Source: JANWYT01 sp046719465 (lineage in GTDB: Bacteria > Chloroflexota > Anaerolineae > Aggregatilineales > Phototrophicaceae). From it: a stretch of DNA of 24,036 nt. Shown piece by piece: positions 6,643-14,238 of the stretch; the first letter of the stretch is position 1, and each line of letters starts with the position of its first letter. The notes below the pieces were generated by a model. The model searched no databases, had not been told where the DNA came from, and worked only from the letters and a program-made list of their open reading frames with translations. The DNA is taken from NCBI GenBank assembly GCA_046719465.1, contig JBDNCV010000054.1:1-24036 (forward strand). The letters run 5' to 3'. Made by a program: the position numbers and the translations under genes.

Positions 6643-7161
6643 ATGTCTGACAAGCTGCGCCATGCCGCTGTGGAACTGAAGATGCTGGGGGCGCTCATCA
6701 TGAAGGTGGGGCGCGAGAGCTTCGAGCAGCGGATGCAGCGCGAAGGCTACGAGATCAGCGTCTTGCAGTTCGGCCTCATTCGCATGTTGGCGATGGACGG
6801 CGAGCACTCGCTCAAAGAGCTGAGTCAGAAAGTCATGGTAGATCCATCTACGCTTGTCCCGTCGATTGATGCGCTAGAGCGCAAAGACATCGTGTTCCGC
6901 CATCGTGACCCGCAAGACCGCCGCCGCGTGGTCATCGGCTTGACGGAGCAGGGGCACAGCGTGGCGCAGCGCTTCCACGCGGTGGCCGATGATGACGCCA
7001 TCTATCAGGCCCTCTTGCAGATGGACGAAGCTGATGTTGATCACCTGCTGCGCTTGATGCGGACGTTGATCCAAGCGCTGCCCGCGGGCGACCAGATGAT
7101 GGACAGCCTGTGCACGCGCCTGCGCAGCGCTCAGATATCCACCAACGATAGCCCTTCATAA
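6643..7161 (+). CDS. MarR-family transcriptional regulator
   Basis: Protein of 172 residues with a central winged helix-turn-helix: SVLQFGLIRMLAMDGEHSLK leads into the recognition-helix region VDPSTLVPSIDALERKDIV, and the wing RDPQDRRRVVIGLTEQG is the MarR signature. Helices at both ends would form the dimer interface. I chose the ATG at 6643 over 6625 because the earlier one would place the start inside the operator palindromes. The gene lies directly upstream of two ABC exporter genes on the same strand, the usual arrangement for ligand-responsive control of drug efflux. The ligand cannot be inferred from the sequence. Confidence 0.9.
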   Translation: MSDKLRHAAVELKMLGALIMKVGRESFEQRMQREGYEISVLQFGLIRMLAMDGEHSLKELSQKVMVDPSTLVPSIDALERKDIVFRHRDPQDRRRVVIGLTEQGHSVAQRFHAVADDDAIYQALLQMDEADVDHLLRLMRTLIQALPAGDQMMDSLCTRLRSAQISTNDSPS

Positions 7162-7277
7162 AGCGCTGCCTGTAGTGGCCGCGAGTGAGCGTGCTGCCGC
7201 GCCATGTCTCGAACATTCAAAGGAATTCTTCTTACTAGGGGTTGTTGTTTCTATCAAGAACAAAAAGGGGATCGTCT
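7162..7277 (+). other. Gap between MarR and exporter genes
   Basis: 116 bases. It ends with AAAAGGGGA before the exporter ATG. I see no copy of the CWAATSATTWG palindrome, no clear promoter and no hairpin terminator here, so read-through from the MarR promoter is the simplest reading. Confidence 0.45.
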
Positions 7278-9194
7278 ATGCAGGCAAGTGTGCCACGAGG
7301 TCAAGTGATGGAGGTTCCATCACGTAAAGGGAAGCGCAGCTCGAATGCGCTGCCGCGCGCCATCGCCTACCTGAAAAATCATCGCCGCACCACCGGCATC
7401 GCGCTGGCGGCCCTCATCATCGCCACCATTGTGCAGCTCTTGGTTCCTCAGTTCATCCAAAGCATGTTCAACTACATCACCGACGGCTTCCGCGCGGATG
7501 TGGTGCTCTCGATTCAGCCGGAGTTTGCCCGTCAAGCGGCCGCTCGACTCATGGGCGAGACGGTTGAATCGCTCGACCTGACGCGCACGCTGGCCGGGCA
7601 GATGCTGCTCAACACCGCGGTAATCGTGATCGTGGCGGCCATCTTCCGCGGCGTGTTTGCCTTCGTCCAAACCTACATGGCGGAAAGCACCTCACAAGGC
7701 CTTGCCTTTGACTTTCGCAACGCCATCTTCAGCAAGATCAGCCGCCTATCCTTCAGCTACTATGACCGCAACCAAACTGGCCAGTTGATGATCCGCGCGA
7801 CGAGCGACGTAGAGAACTTGCGCTTGTTCATCGCACAGGGGCTGTTGGGGGCGGTGCAGGCCTTTTTGCTGCTGTCGCTCACGCTGGTGATCTTGTTCCT
7901 GAGCAACGTGCGGCTGGCGCTGGTTGTCGTCGCCATCTTGCCGCTGACGTTTGTCATCTTCGCCATCTTCGGGCGTGTGTCGCAGCCCTTGTTTGCGGAG
8001 GTGCAGCGCCGCCTCGCGCGGTTGAACACCGTGCTGCAAGAGAACGTCGCTGGGATCAAGGTCGTGCGCGCTTTCGTCCGAGAGCGGCAAGAAGCAGAAC
8101 GCTTCTACGCTGCTACCGATGCGCTCTACCAGCAGCAGTTGATCATCGGGCGCACCTTCAGCGTGCTGTTTCCCCTCATCTTCTTGATCGCACAGGCGGG
8201 CACGATCCTGATCTTGGGCGCGGCGGCTGACCCAATCTTGCGCGGCGAGATCACCCTCGGCGAGTATCAGGCCTTCACGCTCTACTTGGCGCTGCTGTTC
8301 GTCCCGTTGGGCAACTTGGGCTTCATCGTGTCGCTGCTGGCGCAGGCCTCGGCCTCAGCTGAGCGCATCTTCGAAATCCTCGACGCGGAGAGCGACGTGA
8401 AGGAGAAGCCTAACGCGCTCCACCTCGAGGATGTGCGCGGCGATGTGACGTTTGAACATGTCACCTTCCGCTACTTCAACAGCGGCGAGCCGGTGCTAAA
8501 AGACGTTAGCTTCGAGGTGAAGGCGGGGCAGACGGTCGCGCTGCTTGGCTCCACCGGCAGCGGCAAGACGACCATCATCAACTTGATCCCGCGCTTCTAC
8601 GACGTGAGCGAAGGCCGCATCACCATTGACGGCCATGACATCCGCGACTTGACCATCGACAGCCTGCGCGGCCACATCGGGATTGTGCTGCAAGAGACCA
8701 ATCTGTTCAGCGGCACGATCCGCGACAACATCGCCTTTGGCCGTCCTGAGGCCAGCGATGAAGAGGTGATCGAAGCGGCCAAAGCCGCCGCCGCCCACGA
8801 CTTCATCATGAGCTTCCCCGAGGGGTATAACACGCCCGTGGGCGAGCGCGGCAGCACGCTCTCCGGCGGCCAGAAGCAGCGTATCGCCATTGCCCGCGCG
8901 CTGCTGCTCAAGCCAAGCATTCTCATCCTCGACGACAGCACCAGCGCCGTCGACTTCGCCACCGAGGCCAAGATTCAGCAAGCGCTGGATCGCCTCATGG
9001 ACGGGCGCACCAGCTTCGTGATCGCCCAGCGCATCAGCACCGTGCGCAACGCTGACCTGATCCTCGTGCTCGACAAAGGCCAGATCGTCGCCAGCGGCAC
9101 ACACGACTATCTGCTGGAGCACAGCGCCGTCTACGCCGAAATCTTTAACAGCCAATTGGTGGCTGATGCCGCCTCAGATGCAAAGGATGCGTAA
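7278..9194 (+). CDS. ABC exporter half-transporter, degenerate-site subunit (TM287-like)
   Basis: Fused membrane and ATPase protein of 638 residues. Residues 35-365 hold six transmembrane segments of a type IV exporter; the nucleotide-binding domain has Walker A GSTGSGKT at 424-431, the signature LSGGQ at 528-532 and Walker B ending LILDD. The catalytic glutamate is replaced by Asp553, and the switch histidine by Gln584 (IAQRIST). In heterodimeric exporters such as TM287/288 one subunit carries exactly these changes, making one of two ATP sites non-hydrolytic. The start at 7278 follows AAAAGGGGA at a good distance. The partner gene begins two bases after the stop. Substrates are probably lipophilic compounds, judging by family and the MarR gene upstream. 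Confidence 0.92.
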   Translation: MQASVPRGQVMEVPSRKGKRSSNALPRAIAYLKNHRRTTGIALAALIIATIVQLLVPQFIQSMFNYITDGFRADVVLSIQPEFARQAAARLMGETVESLDLTRTLAGQMLLNTAVIVIVAAIFRGVFAFVQTYMAESTSQGLAFDFRNAIFSKISRLSFSYYDRNQTGQLMIRATSDVENLRLFIAQGLLGAVQAFLLLSLTLVILFLSNVRLALVVVAILPLTFVIFAIFGRVSQPLFAEVQRRLARLNTVLQENVAGIKVVRAFVRERQEAERFYAATDALYQQQLIIGRTFSVLFPLIFLIAQAGTILILGAAADPILRGEITLGEYQAFTLYLALLFVPLGNLGFIVSLLAQASASAERIFEILDAESDVKEKPNALHLEDVRGDVTFEHVTFRYFNSGEPVLKDVSFEVKAGQTVALLGSTGSGKTTIINLIPRFYDVSEGRITIDGHDIRDLTIDSLRGHIGIVLQETNLFSGTIRDNIAFGRPEASDEEVIEAAKAAAAHDFIMSFPEGYNTPVGERGSTLSGGQKQRIAIARALLLKPSILILDDSTSAVDFATEAKIQQALDRLMDGRTSFVIAQRISTVRNADLILVLDKGQIVASGTHDYLLEHSAVYAEIFNSQLVADAASDAKDA

Positions 9195-9196
9195 CC

Positions 9197-11116
9197 ATGT
9201 TCATGGATGGGGGTCGTCAACTTTTAGACCGAGAGACAGCGCGCCCTAAGAGCGTCGCCGCGACGCTGGGGCGCTTCTGGCAGTACTTCCGCCATCATTG
9301 GGTGGCGCTGATCTTGGTGCTGGTGCTGACGTTGAGCGCCGTCTGGGCGGGCATCCAAGTCCCGCTCGTCACGGAGCAAGCCGTCAACTGCTACCTCGTC
9401 CCGAACGCGCAGGCGTGCACGTTCATTCAAGTGCCTGTGGAATGGACGACCGCAGCCGGCGCGACGGGGGAGGCGCTCGGCGCGCGGCTGCGTGGGGTAG
9501 GGGAGCTGACGCTGCTGGCGCTGGGGCTGCTCGTCATGAACGCGGCGCTCATCGGCGCGGCGTTTTACTCGATGCGCTACGCAGGGCAGAACGTCATCCG
9601 CCGCTTGCAGCGCGAGATGCTGCACCAGATTCACCGCCTGTCGCTCGGCTATTACAGCAAGAACGAAGCAGGTGACATCATGAGCCGCGTCACCAACGAT
9701 GTGGACACGCTTCAGCAGACGTTCGGCTTTGCGCTGATGCAGGTGGTGACGGCGGTGCTGAACGTGGGCTGGATCATCATCGTGATGCTTCAGCGTCAGT
9801 GGGAGTTTGCGCTGCTGAGCTTGTCGATTGTGCCGGTCATGCTGGCCGTGACGTGGTACTTCAGCAGCCAAGCGCGCAAGGCTTTCCGCCGCGCCCGCCG
9901 CGAGATCGGCAGCGTGAACGCCAACTTGCAGGAGAGCATCGCAGGGGCGCGCGAGGTGCAGGCCTTCAACCGCGAAGAGGAGGCTATCGCCCAGTTCATG
10001 ACCAGCAACGACGCCAACCGCGCCGCCAACGTGCGCGCCGCGCTCTACACCAGCGCGCTCTCGCCTGTGTTGGAAGCGCTGAGCTACGTTAGCTTAGGGA
10101 TCGTCGTGGTGGTCGGCGGCTTGGGGCTGTTGGGGATGATCCCGTTCATCGACAAGAACAGCATCTCGTTGGGGCTGGTGATCGCCTTCATCCTCTACAC
10201 CCAGCGCGCCACCCAGCCCATCCAGCAGATCGCGCTGCTGTGGGCGAACGTGCAAAGCGGCATCGCGGGCGGCGAACGCATCTTCAGCTTCTTGGACGAA
10301 AAGCCCGACATCGTCGAACTGCCCAACGCCAAGCCGCTGCCGCCGATTGAAGGCCGCGTGACGTTCGAACACGTGTCAGCGGAATATGTGAAGGGCGAGA
10401 AGGTGCTGGACGACATCAGCTTCGACGTGCAGCCCGGCCAGATGATCGCCCTTGTGGGGCCGACTGGCGCAGGCAAGACGACCGTCATCAACCTCATCCC
10501 GCGCTTTTACGACGTGAGCAGCGGCGCGGTCAAGATCGACGGCGTGGACGTGCGCACCGTGACGACGGACAGCCTGCGCAGCCAGATCGGCATTGTGCTG
10601 CAAGACACCTACTTGTTCAGCACAACGGTGATGGAGAACATCCGCTATGGCCGCCCCGAGGCCAGCGACGATGAGGTGATCGCTGCGGCGAAGCTGGTGG
10701 CGGCGCATGACTTCATCGAGCGCCTGCCTGACGGCTATCAGACGGTCTTGGGCGAGCGCGGCGGCGGCCTCTCGCAAGGGCAGCGCCAGCTAATCGCCAT
10801 CGCGCGGGTGGCTTTGATGAACCCGCGCCTGCTGATCCTCGACGAGGCCACCAGCAGCGTCGACACGCGCACCGAACGCATCATCCAAGCGGCGTTTGAT
10901 AAGCTGCTGCAAGGCCGCACCAGCTTCGTCATCGCGCATCGCCTGTCCACCATCCGCAGCGCGGATCAAATCTACATGCTCAAGGCTGGTCGCATCGTAG
11001 AACATGGCACCCACGATGAGTTGATGGCGCGGCGCGGCGAGTACTACGCGCTGTACATGAGCCAGTTCAAGCAGCAAGAAGAACCCGCCCACCCCCTGCC
11101 TGTGGCGGGCGACTAG
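9197..11116 (+). CDS. ABC exporter half-transporter, catalytic-site subunit (TM288-like)
   Basis: Protein of 639 residues with six transmembrane segments (within about 33-360) and an ATPase domain: Walker A GPTGAGKT at 421-428, signature LSQGQ at 525-529, Walker B with Glu550 and switch His581. Its own catalytic residues are intact while its signature deviates from LSGGQ, the mirror image of its partner at 7278-9194; the consensus ATP site is therefore formed by this Walker A/B and the partner's LSGGQ. The long loop after the first membrane helix contains Cys65 and Cys74, which could form a disulfide outside the cell. It starts two bases after the partner stop. The TAG stop runs directly into a repeat block. 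Confidence 0.92.
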   Translation: MFMDGGRQLLDRETARPKSVAATLGRFWQYFRHHWVALILVLVLTLSAVWAGIQVPLVTEQAVNCYLVPNAQACTFIQVPVEWTTAAGATGEALGARLRGVGELTLLALGLLVMNAALIGAAFYSMRYAGQNVIRRLQREMLHQIHRLSLGYYSKNEAGDIMSRVTNDVDTLQQTFGFALMQVVTAVLNVGWIIIVMLQRQWEFALLSLSIVPVMLAVTWYFSSQARKAFRRARREIGSVNANLQESIAGAREVQAFNREEEAIAQFMTSNDANRAANVRAALYTSALSPVLEALSYVSLGIVVVVGGLGLLGMIPFIDKNSISLGLVIAFILYTQRATQPIQQIALLWANVQSGIAGGERIFSFLDEKPDIVELPNAKPLPPIEGRVTFEHVSAEYVKGEKVLDDISFDVQPGQMIALVGPTGAGKTTVINLIPRFYDVSSGAVKIDGVDVRTVTTDSLRSQIGIVLQDTYLFSTTVMENIRYGRPEASDDEVIAAAKLVAAHDFIERLPDGYQTVLGERGGGLSQGQRQLIAIARVALMNPRLLILDEATSSVDTRTERIIQAAFDKLLQGRTSFVIAHRLSTIRSADQIYMLKAGRIVEHGTHDELMARRGEYYALYMSQFKQQEEPAHPLPVAGD

Positions 11117-11191
11117 TAGGGACAAGGCCTGCCTTGTCCGGTGCCTGCCTTGTCCGGTGCCTGCCTTGTCCGGTGCCTGCCTTGTCCGCGA
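11116..11191. repeat. REP-like palindrome with tandem 16-bp expansion
   Basis: Begins GTAGGGACAAGGC at 11116-11128, identical to 13 bases of the palindrome at 5542-5571. The right arm (GCCTTGTCC) is repeated: CCTGCCTTGTCCGGTG occurs three times in full (11128-11143, 11144-11159, 11160-11175) with a fourth copy whose last bases differ (11176-11191). It lies between the convergent exporter and kinase genes. The left arm can pair with any of the four right arms, giving alternative hairpins. Confidence 0.85.
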
Positions 11192-11261
11192 TGGTGAGGC
11201 CTCACTGACATCGTTCACGGCATGGGCGGCACAGGGGCAAGGCCAGCGCTGTCCACGTCAG
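11192..11261. other. Rest of convergent intergenic region
   Basis: Holds a perfect 12-bp palindrome GTGAGGCCTCAC at 11194-11205 and a stretch near 11235-11254 (GGCAAGGCCAGCGCTGTCC) that may be a decayed copy of the neighbouring palindromic repeat. I see no gene here. Confidence 0.4.
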
Positions 11262-13154
11262 TCACAGCGCCCGCGCGAACTCGCTGGCAGTGGCGAAGCG
11301 GCGCGCGGGGTCTTTATCGAGCGCGCGCAGGATTGCCTCAGCGGTAGGGCGGGGGATGGCGCTGTTCAGATCGCGCGGGTCGCGCGCGGGGGTGTGGACA
11401 ATGGCCAGCATCTTCTGGCGCAGGCTGCCTTCGAACGGCTTTTGACCTACCAACATACGATAAGCCACTACCCCCAGCGAGTAGACATCGGTGGCAGGGC
11501 TGGGGTGGCCGTCCTCTCGAAGCTGCTCCGGCGCGGTGTAGTCGGGCGTGGTGAGCAGCAGGTGGCCAGTGCTTTGTGTGCCGCTTAGCATTCGCGCGGT
11601 GCCGAAGTCGGTCAGCACCGCGCGCACGTCCTGCAAGATGATATTGCGTGGCTTCACGTCGCAGTGGAGGATGTTGTGCTCGTGCAGGTAGTCAAGCGCT
11701 GCTGCGATATCGCGGATGATGAGGCGCGTTTCTTCCAACGTTAGCACGCCGCGCACTTCTAAGACGTCCTCCAACTCCTCACCTTCAACGTACTCCATGA
11801 TGATGTAAGGCGCGCCCTGATGCAGCCCGCTGCCCAGCATCTGACAGATGTTGGGATGTTTGAGGTTGCGGAAAAACGTCATCTCGCGCTGGATCAGCTG
11901 CTGGCTTAGTTCATCGTCGTGTGTTTCCTGTGGCAGCAGTTTGACAGCAACACGCTGATCGCGGTGTGTGGCTGTGTACACCTGCCCTATGCTGCCGCGC
12001 GCCACCAGATCGCCGATGACGAGTTCGTCAAGCTGAATGCCTTTCCACGATTGAGCCATGTTGAGGGCAGCTTCGCGCATTTTGAAAGTTTTGGGAGGGA
12101 GCCGCAGCCGGAAGAACCGCTGATCCACGAAGCGTTGAACCTGCGAACGCACCGGCTGATACAACCACGCCACGAGCAGCGCTGAGAGCACCGTCATCAA
12201 CAGTCGCGCGTCGCTTGTGTTCACAAACTGCGATAGCACCACTTGAGAGATAAACAGGCTGAACGCCAGCAGGCCTGCGATGAGCAGCGTTATCAAGGCG
12301 TAAACAATGCTGCGGTTGAGCACCCAGTCCACGTCGTAAAGGCGATAGCGCAGCAGCGCCAGCGTGATCGCCACTGGGATCGACAGCACGGCCACCCGCG
12401 ACACGCTGTAGATGACAGCGTACAGCTCTGGGAAGCTCTCCAACAGATACATATCGGCCAGCCGACGCACAAAGAAGAACCCCAGTCCGAACCCCATCCC
12501 GAGCAGAATCCACTTGGTTTGTTGGCGTTCAATTGAGATGCGATCCTGCTTGAAGCGTTGATATTGAGCGACCATCAGCGCCCCAAACATCACAATGTCG
12601 ATGTAGATGTAAAGTTGGTTCAACACGGGGATCGCGTTGGTGACGTAGTTCAGTATGATGGGGAGGCGCGCCAACAGCCACCACCGCACCCATCTGGGGC
12701 GGACTACGCCATCCGGAAACAGGGCAACCACCACATAGGATAGTGTGGCGAACACCGCCAGAAAAACCACCTGCGCCGCGGGCGGATACCACGATGGCAG
12801 CGCTTGCAGCGGGATCACCTGCATAAATGCCACCCGCACTGGCATCATGAAGCCCACCATCGCGGTGAGCAGCACTATCACGCTGTCGGGGCGGCGAACC
12901 AGCAAATAGATCGACGCGCCCCAGAAGGTCAGCGCCAGCGTGACCTCGATGATCACCATCACGGGCAGCTGCACTGCCATCGGAATACCAAGCAGCCCGG
13001 GCAGGCCGCCGTGTGCTTCCCAATAGCTGAACGCCGCTTGAAAGTACACCCCGTACAAGAAGAGCGATACTGCTGCCACCCCAACGAATCCGAAACGCAG
13101 CCCGGCGATGATGAGTGAATTTATGTCAACGCGGTTTTGGAGGCTGGCTGTCAT
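11262..13154 (-). CDS. Membrane Ser/Thr protein kinase with ComP-like sensor region
   Basis: Protein of 630 residues. Residues 1-345 form a multi-pass membrane region with features seen in ComP/NarL-type histidine kinases: LFPDGVVRPRWVRW (145-158), RQQTKWILLG (210-219) and LRYRLYDVDWVLNRSIVYAL (268-287). A eukaryotic-type kinase domain follows (about 377-630) on the cytoplasmic side: RGSIGQVY loop (386-393), Lys405 in VAVK, HCDVKPRN at 497-504, DFG at 516-518 and APE at 541-543. Arg of HRD is Cys498 and the first glycine of the loop is Ala385; Lys405, Asp499 and Asp516 are intact, so activity is likely. The ATG at 13154 follows AAAGGA and overlaps the stop of the upstream membrane-protein gene (ATGA), so the two are coupled. 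Confidence 0.88.
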   Translation of the reverse strand: MTASLQNRVDINSLIIAGLRFGFVGVAAVSLFLYGVYFQAAFSYWEAHGGLPGLLGIPMAVQLPVMVIIEVTLALTFWGASIYLLVRRPDSVIVLLTAMVGFMMPVRVAFMQVIPLQALPSWYPPAAQVVFLAVFATLSYVVVALFPDGVVRPRWVRWWLLARLPIILNYVTNAIPVLNQLYIYIDIVMFGALMVAQYQRFKQDRISIERQQTKWILLGMGFGLGFFFVRRLADMYLLESFPELYAVIYSVSRVAVLSIPVAITLALLRYRLYDVDWVLNRSIVYALITLLIAGLLAFSLFISQVVLSQFVNTSDARLLMTVLSALLVAWLYQPVRSQVQRFVDQRFFRLRLPPKTFKMREAALNMAQSWKGIQLDELVIGDLVARGSIGQVYTATHRDQRVAVKLLPQETHDDELSQQLIQREMTFFRNLKHPNICQMLGSGLHQGAPYIIMEYVEGEELEDVLEVRGVLTLEETRLIIRDIAAALDYLHEHNILHCDVKPRNIILQDVRAVLTDFGTARMLSGTQSTGHLLLTTPDYTAPEQLREDGHPSPATDVYSLGVVAYRMLVGQKPFEGSLRQKMLAIVHTPARDPRDLNSAIPRPTAEAILRALDKDPARRFATASEFARAL

Positions 13155-14128
13155 AACGTCCTTTCTCGATGCGCTGCTAGGATGCGCAAAACAGCAAATC
13201 CGATGCCGCCCCAGATGAAGGCTGCGATCTGCTGGAACCCGTTGAGCAGCAGGCCGAGCGCCGTGGCTTCGCTCAGAGGCAGGCCTGCGTAGCGCGCCAA
13301 GCCGAAGGCAAGGCTCCATTCGACCAGCCCAAAGCCGCTGATGTTGAACGGGAACGCCGTTGCAAACATCCCTAAACTGATGACGATCACAAACTCATGA
13401 AAGGTCAGGGCAATGCCGAGGGTGTTCAGCAGCACAAGGCTGGTGAGAAACGTGCTGCCATACGTGCCGCATGACCACAGCAGCCCGCCGAGCAAGCGCC
13501 GCGGCTCGCGCAGCGCCTCGACTTCGTCCAACAGCCGCATCACGGCCGGGCTGATGCGGCGGAGCAGCGGCAGGCGCGCTTCGCCCGCCCACAGCAGCCG
13601 ACGCAGCGCCGCTGGGCTATGCAGGACGATCACCCCCATGCCAACGCCCGACCCAGCCAACCCTAGCACCAGCAGGCGCGCCTCCAGCGGCAGATCGCCC
13701 GTTAGCAGCAGCGCGAGCGCTGCCACGGCTAGGATCACGACCAACTCCAGCCCGCGCGACCACAACAAACTGGTGATCCCTGCTGACAGGCGCACGCCAA
13801 AACGCCGCTGCATGAGCACAACATAGGTTGCCTCGCCCAGTTTAAAGGGCAGCAGCCGCACCATCCCATTGTGATACAACGAGATGGCTGTCAAGGGGGC
13901 GAGGGGCAGGTCTGGCCGCCCTAACAGCGCCCGATAGCGCAGCGCCCGAAAGACGTTCTGCGCACCGTAGGCAGCAAAAGCCGCTGCCAACGTCCCGCTG
14001 GAAAGTCGTCCGGCGTACTGCGCAAATGCGCCAAAGTCGATGGTCAGCAGTACGCCCAACAACAGCGCGACGGCCGCTGCCGCTGTTGCCCAGCGCATCC
14101 CGTGCTGCTTCCATGCGTGGTGTGCCAT
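13151..14128 (-). CDS. Lysylphosphatidylglycerol synthase-like TM-domain protein (UPF0104/AglD-like)
   Basis: Multi-pass membrane protein of 325 residues without a cytoplasmic aminoacyl-transferase domain. It has the family pattern: early FRALRYRALLGR, then RLLPFKLGEATYVVLMQRR, and the C-terminal PFNISGFGLVEWSLAFGLA. The family corresponds to the membrane half of MprF and to AglD-type proteins; many members are thought to act in lipid or glycolipid flipping or synthesis, so the substrate is unknown. I prefer the ATG at 14128, 17 bases past the operator-like sites, over the one at 14164, which would start within them; neither has a strong ribosome-binding site. It is the first gene of a two-gene unit with the downstream kinase. 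Confidence 0.8.
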   Translation of the reverse strand: MAHHAWKQHGMRWATAAAAVALLLGVLLTIDFGAFAQYAGRLSSGTLAAAFAAYGAQNVFRALRYRALLGRPDLPLAPLTAISLYHNGMVRLLPFKLGEATYVVLMQRRFGVRLSAGITSLLWSRGLELVVILAVAALALLLTGDLPLEARLLVLGLAGSGVGMGVIVLHSPAALRRLLWAGEARLPLLRRISPAVMRLLDEVEALREPRRLLGGLLWSCGTYGSTFLTSLVLLNTLGIALTFHEFVIVISLGMFATAFPFNISGFGLVEWSLAFGLARYAGLPLSEATALGLLLNGFQQIAAFIWGGIGFAVLRILAAHRERTL

Positions 14129-14145
14129 GCCGCCCCGACTAAAAA

Positions 14146-14159
14146 TGTAAGCGTTCCCA
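14146..14159. promoter_or_regulatory. LacI-type operator-like site 1
   Basis: TGTAAGCGTTCCCA has the length and central CG of LacI-family operators, with a good TGTAAGCG left half. It lies upstream of the preferred start of the membrane protein at 14128. Its centre is 22 bases, about two helical turns, from site 2. Confidence 0.35.
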
Positions 14160-14167
14160 TGCATAGA

Positions 14168-14181
14168 TGATAGCGCTTACA
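14168..14181. promoter_or_regulatory. LacI-type operator-like site 2
   Basis: TGATAGCGCTTACA is a near-palindrome differing from TGTAAGCGCTTACA at two positions. CGCTTACAT here is the exact inverted counterpart of ATGTAAGCG at 14145-14153. No LacI-type regulator gene is in the window. Confidence 0.38.
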
Positions 14182-14201
14182 TAGATCCTTCACCAGTGTT
14201 T

Positions 14202-14217
14202 CCCCAATAGATTGGGG
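14202..14217 (-). terminator. Short hairpin after the FtsX-family permease gene
   Basis: CCCCAAT and ATTGGGG form a 7-bp stem with a 2-base loop, 21 bases past the permease stop. No T-run follows on the minus strand, so it may be a weak or factor-assisted terminator or a transcript-protecting hairpin. Confidence 0.35.
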
Positions 14218-14238
14218 CAATGAAAGTTGATTGAAAGG

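Noticed and set aside
11128..11191. CRISPR-like array
   Set aside because: The 16-bp units are directly adjacent with no unique spacers and no cas genes nearby; it is a plain tandem repeat derived from a palindromic element.
13151..14128. MprF lysylphosphatidylglycerol synthase
   Set aside because: Only the membrane half is present; there is no C-terminal aminoacyl-transferase domain, so lysine transfer should not be claimed.
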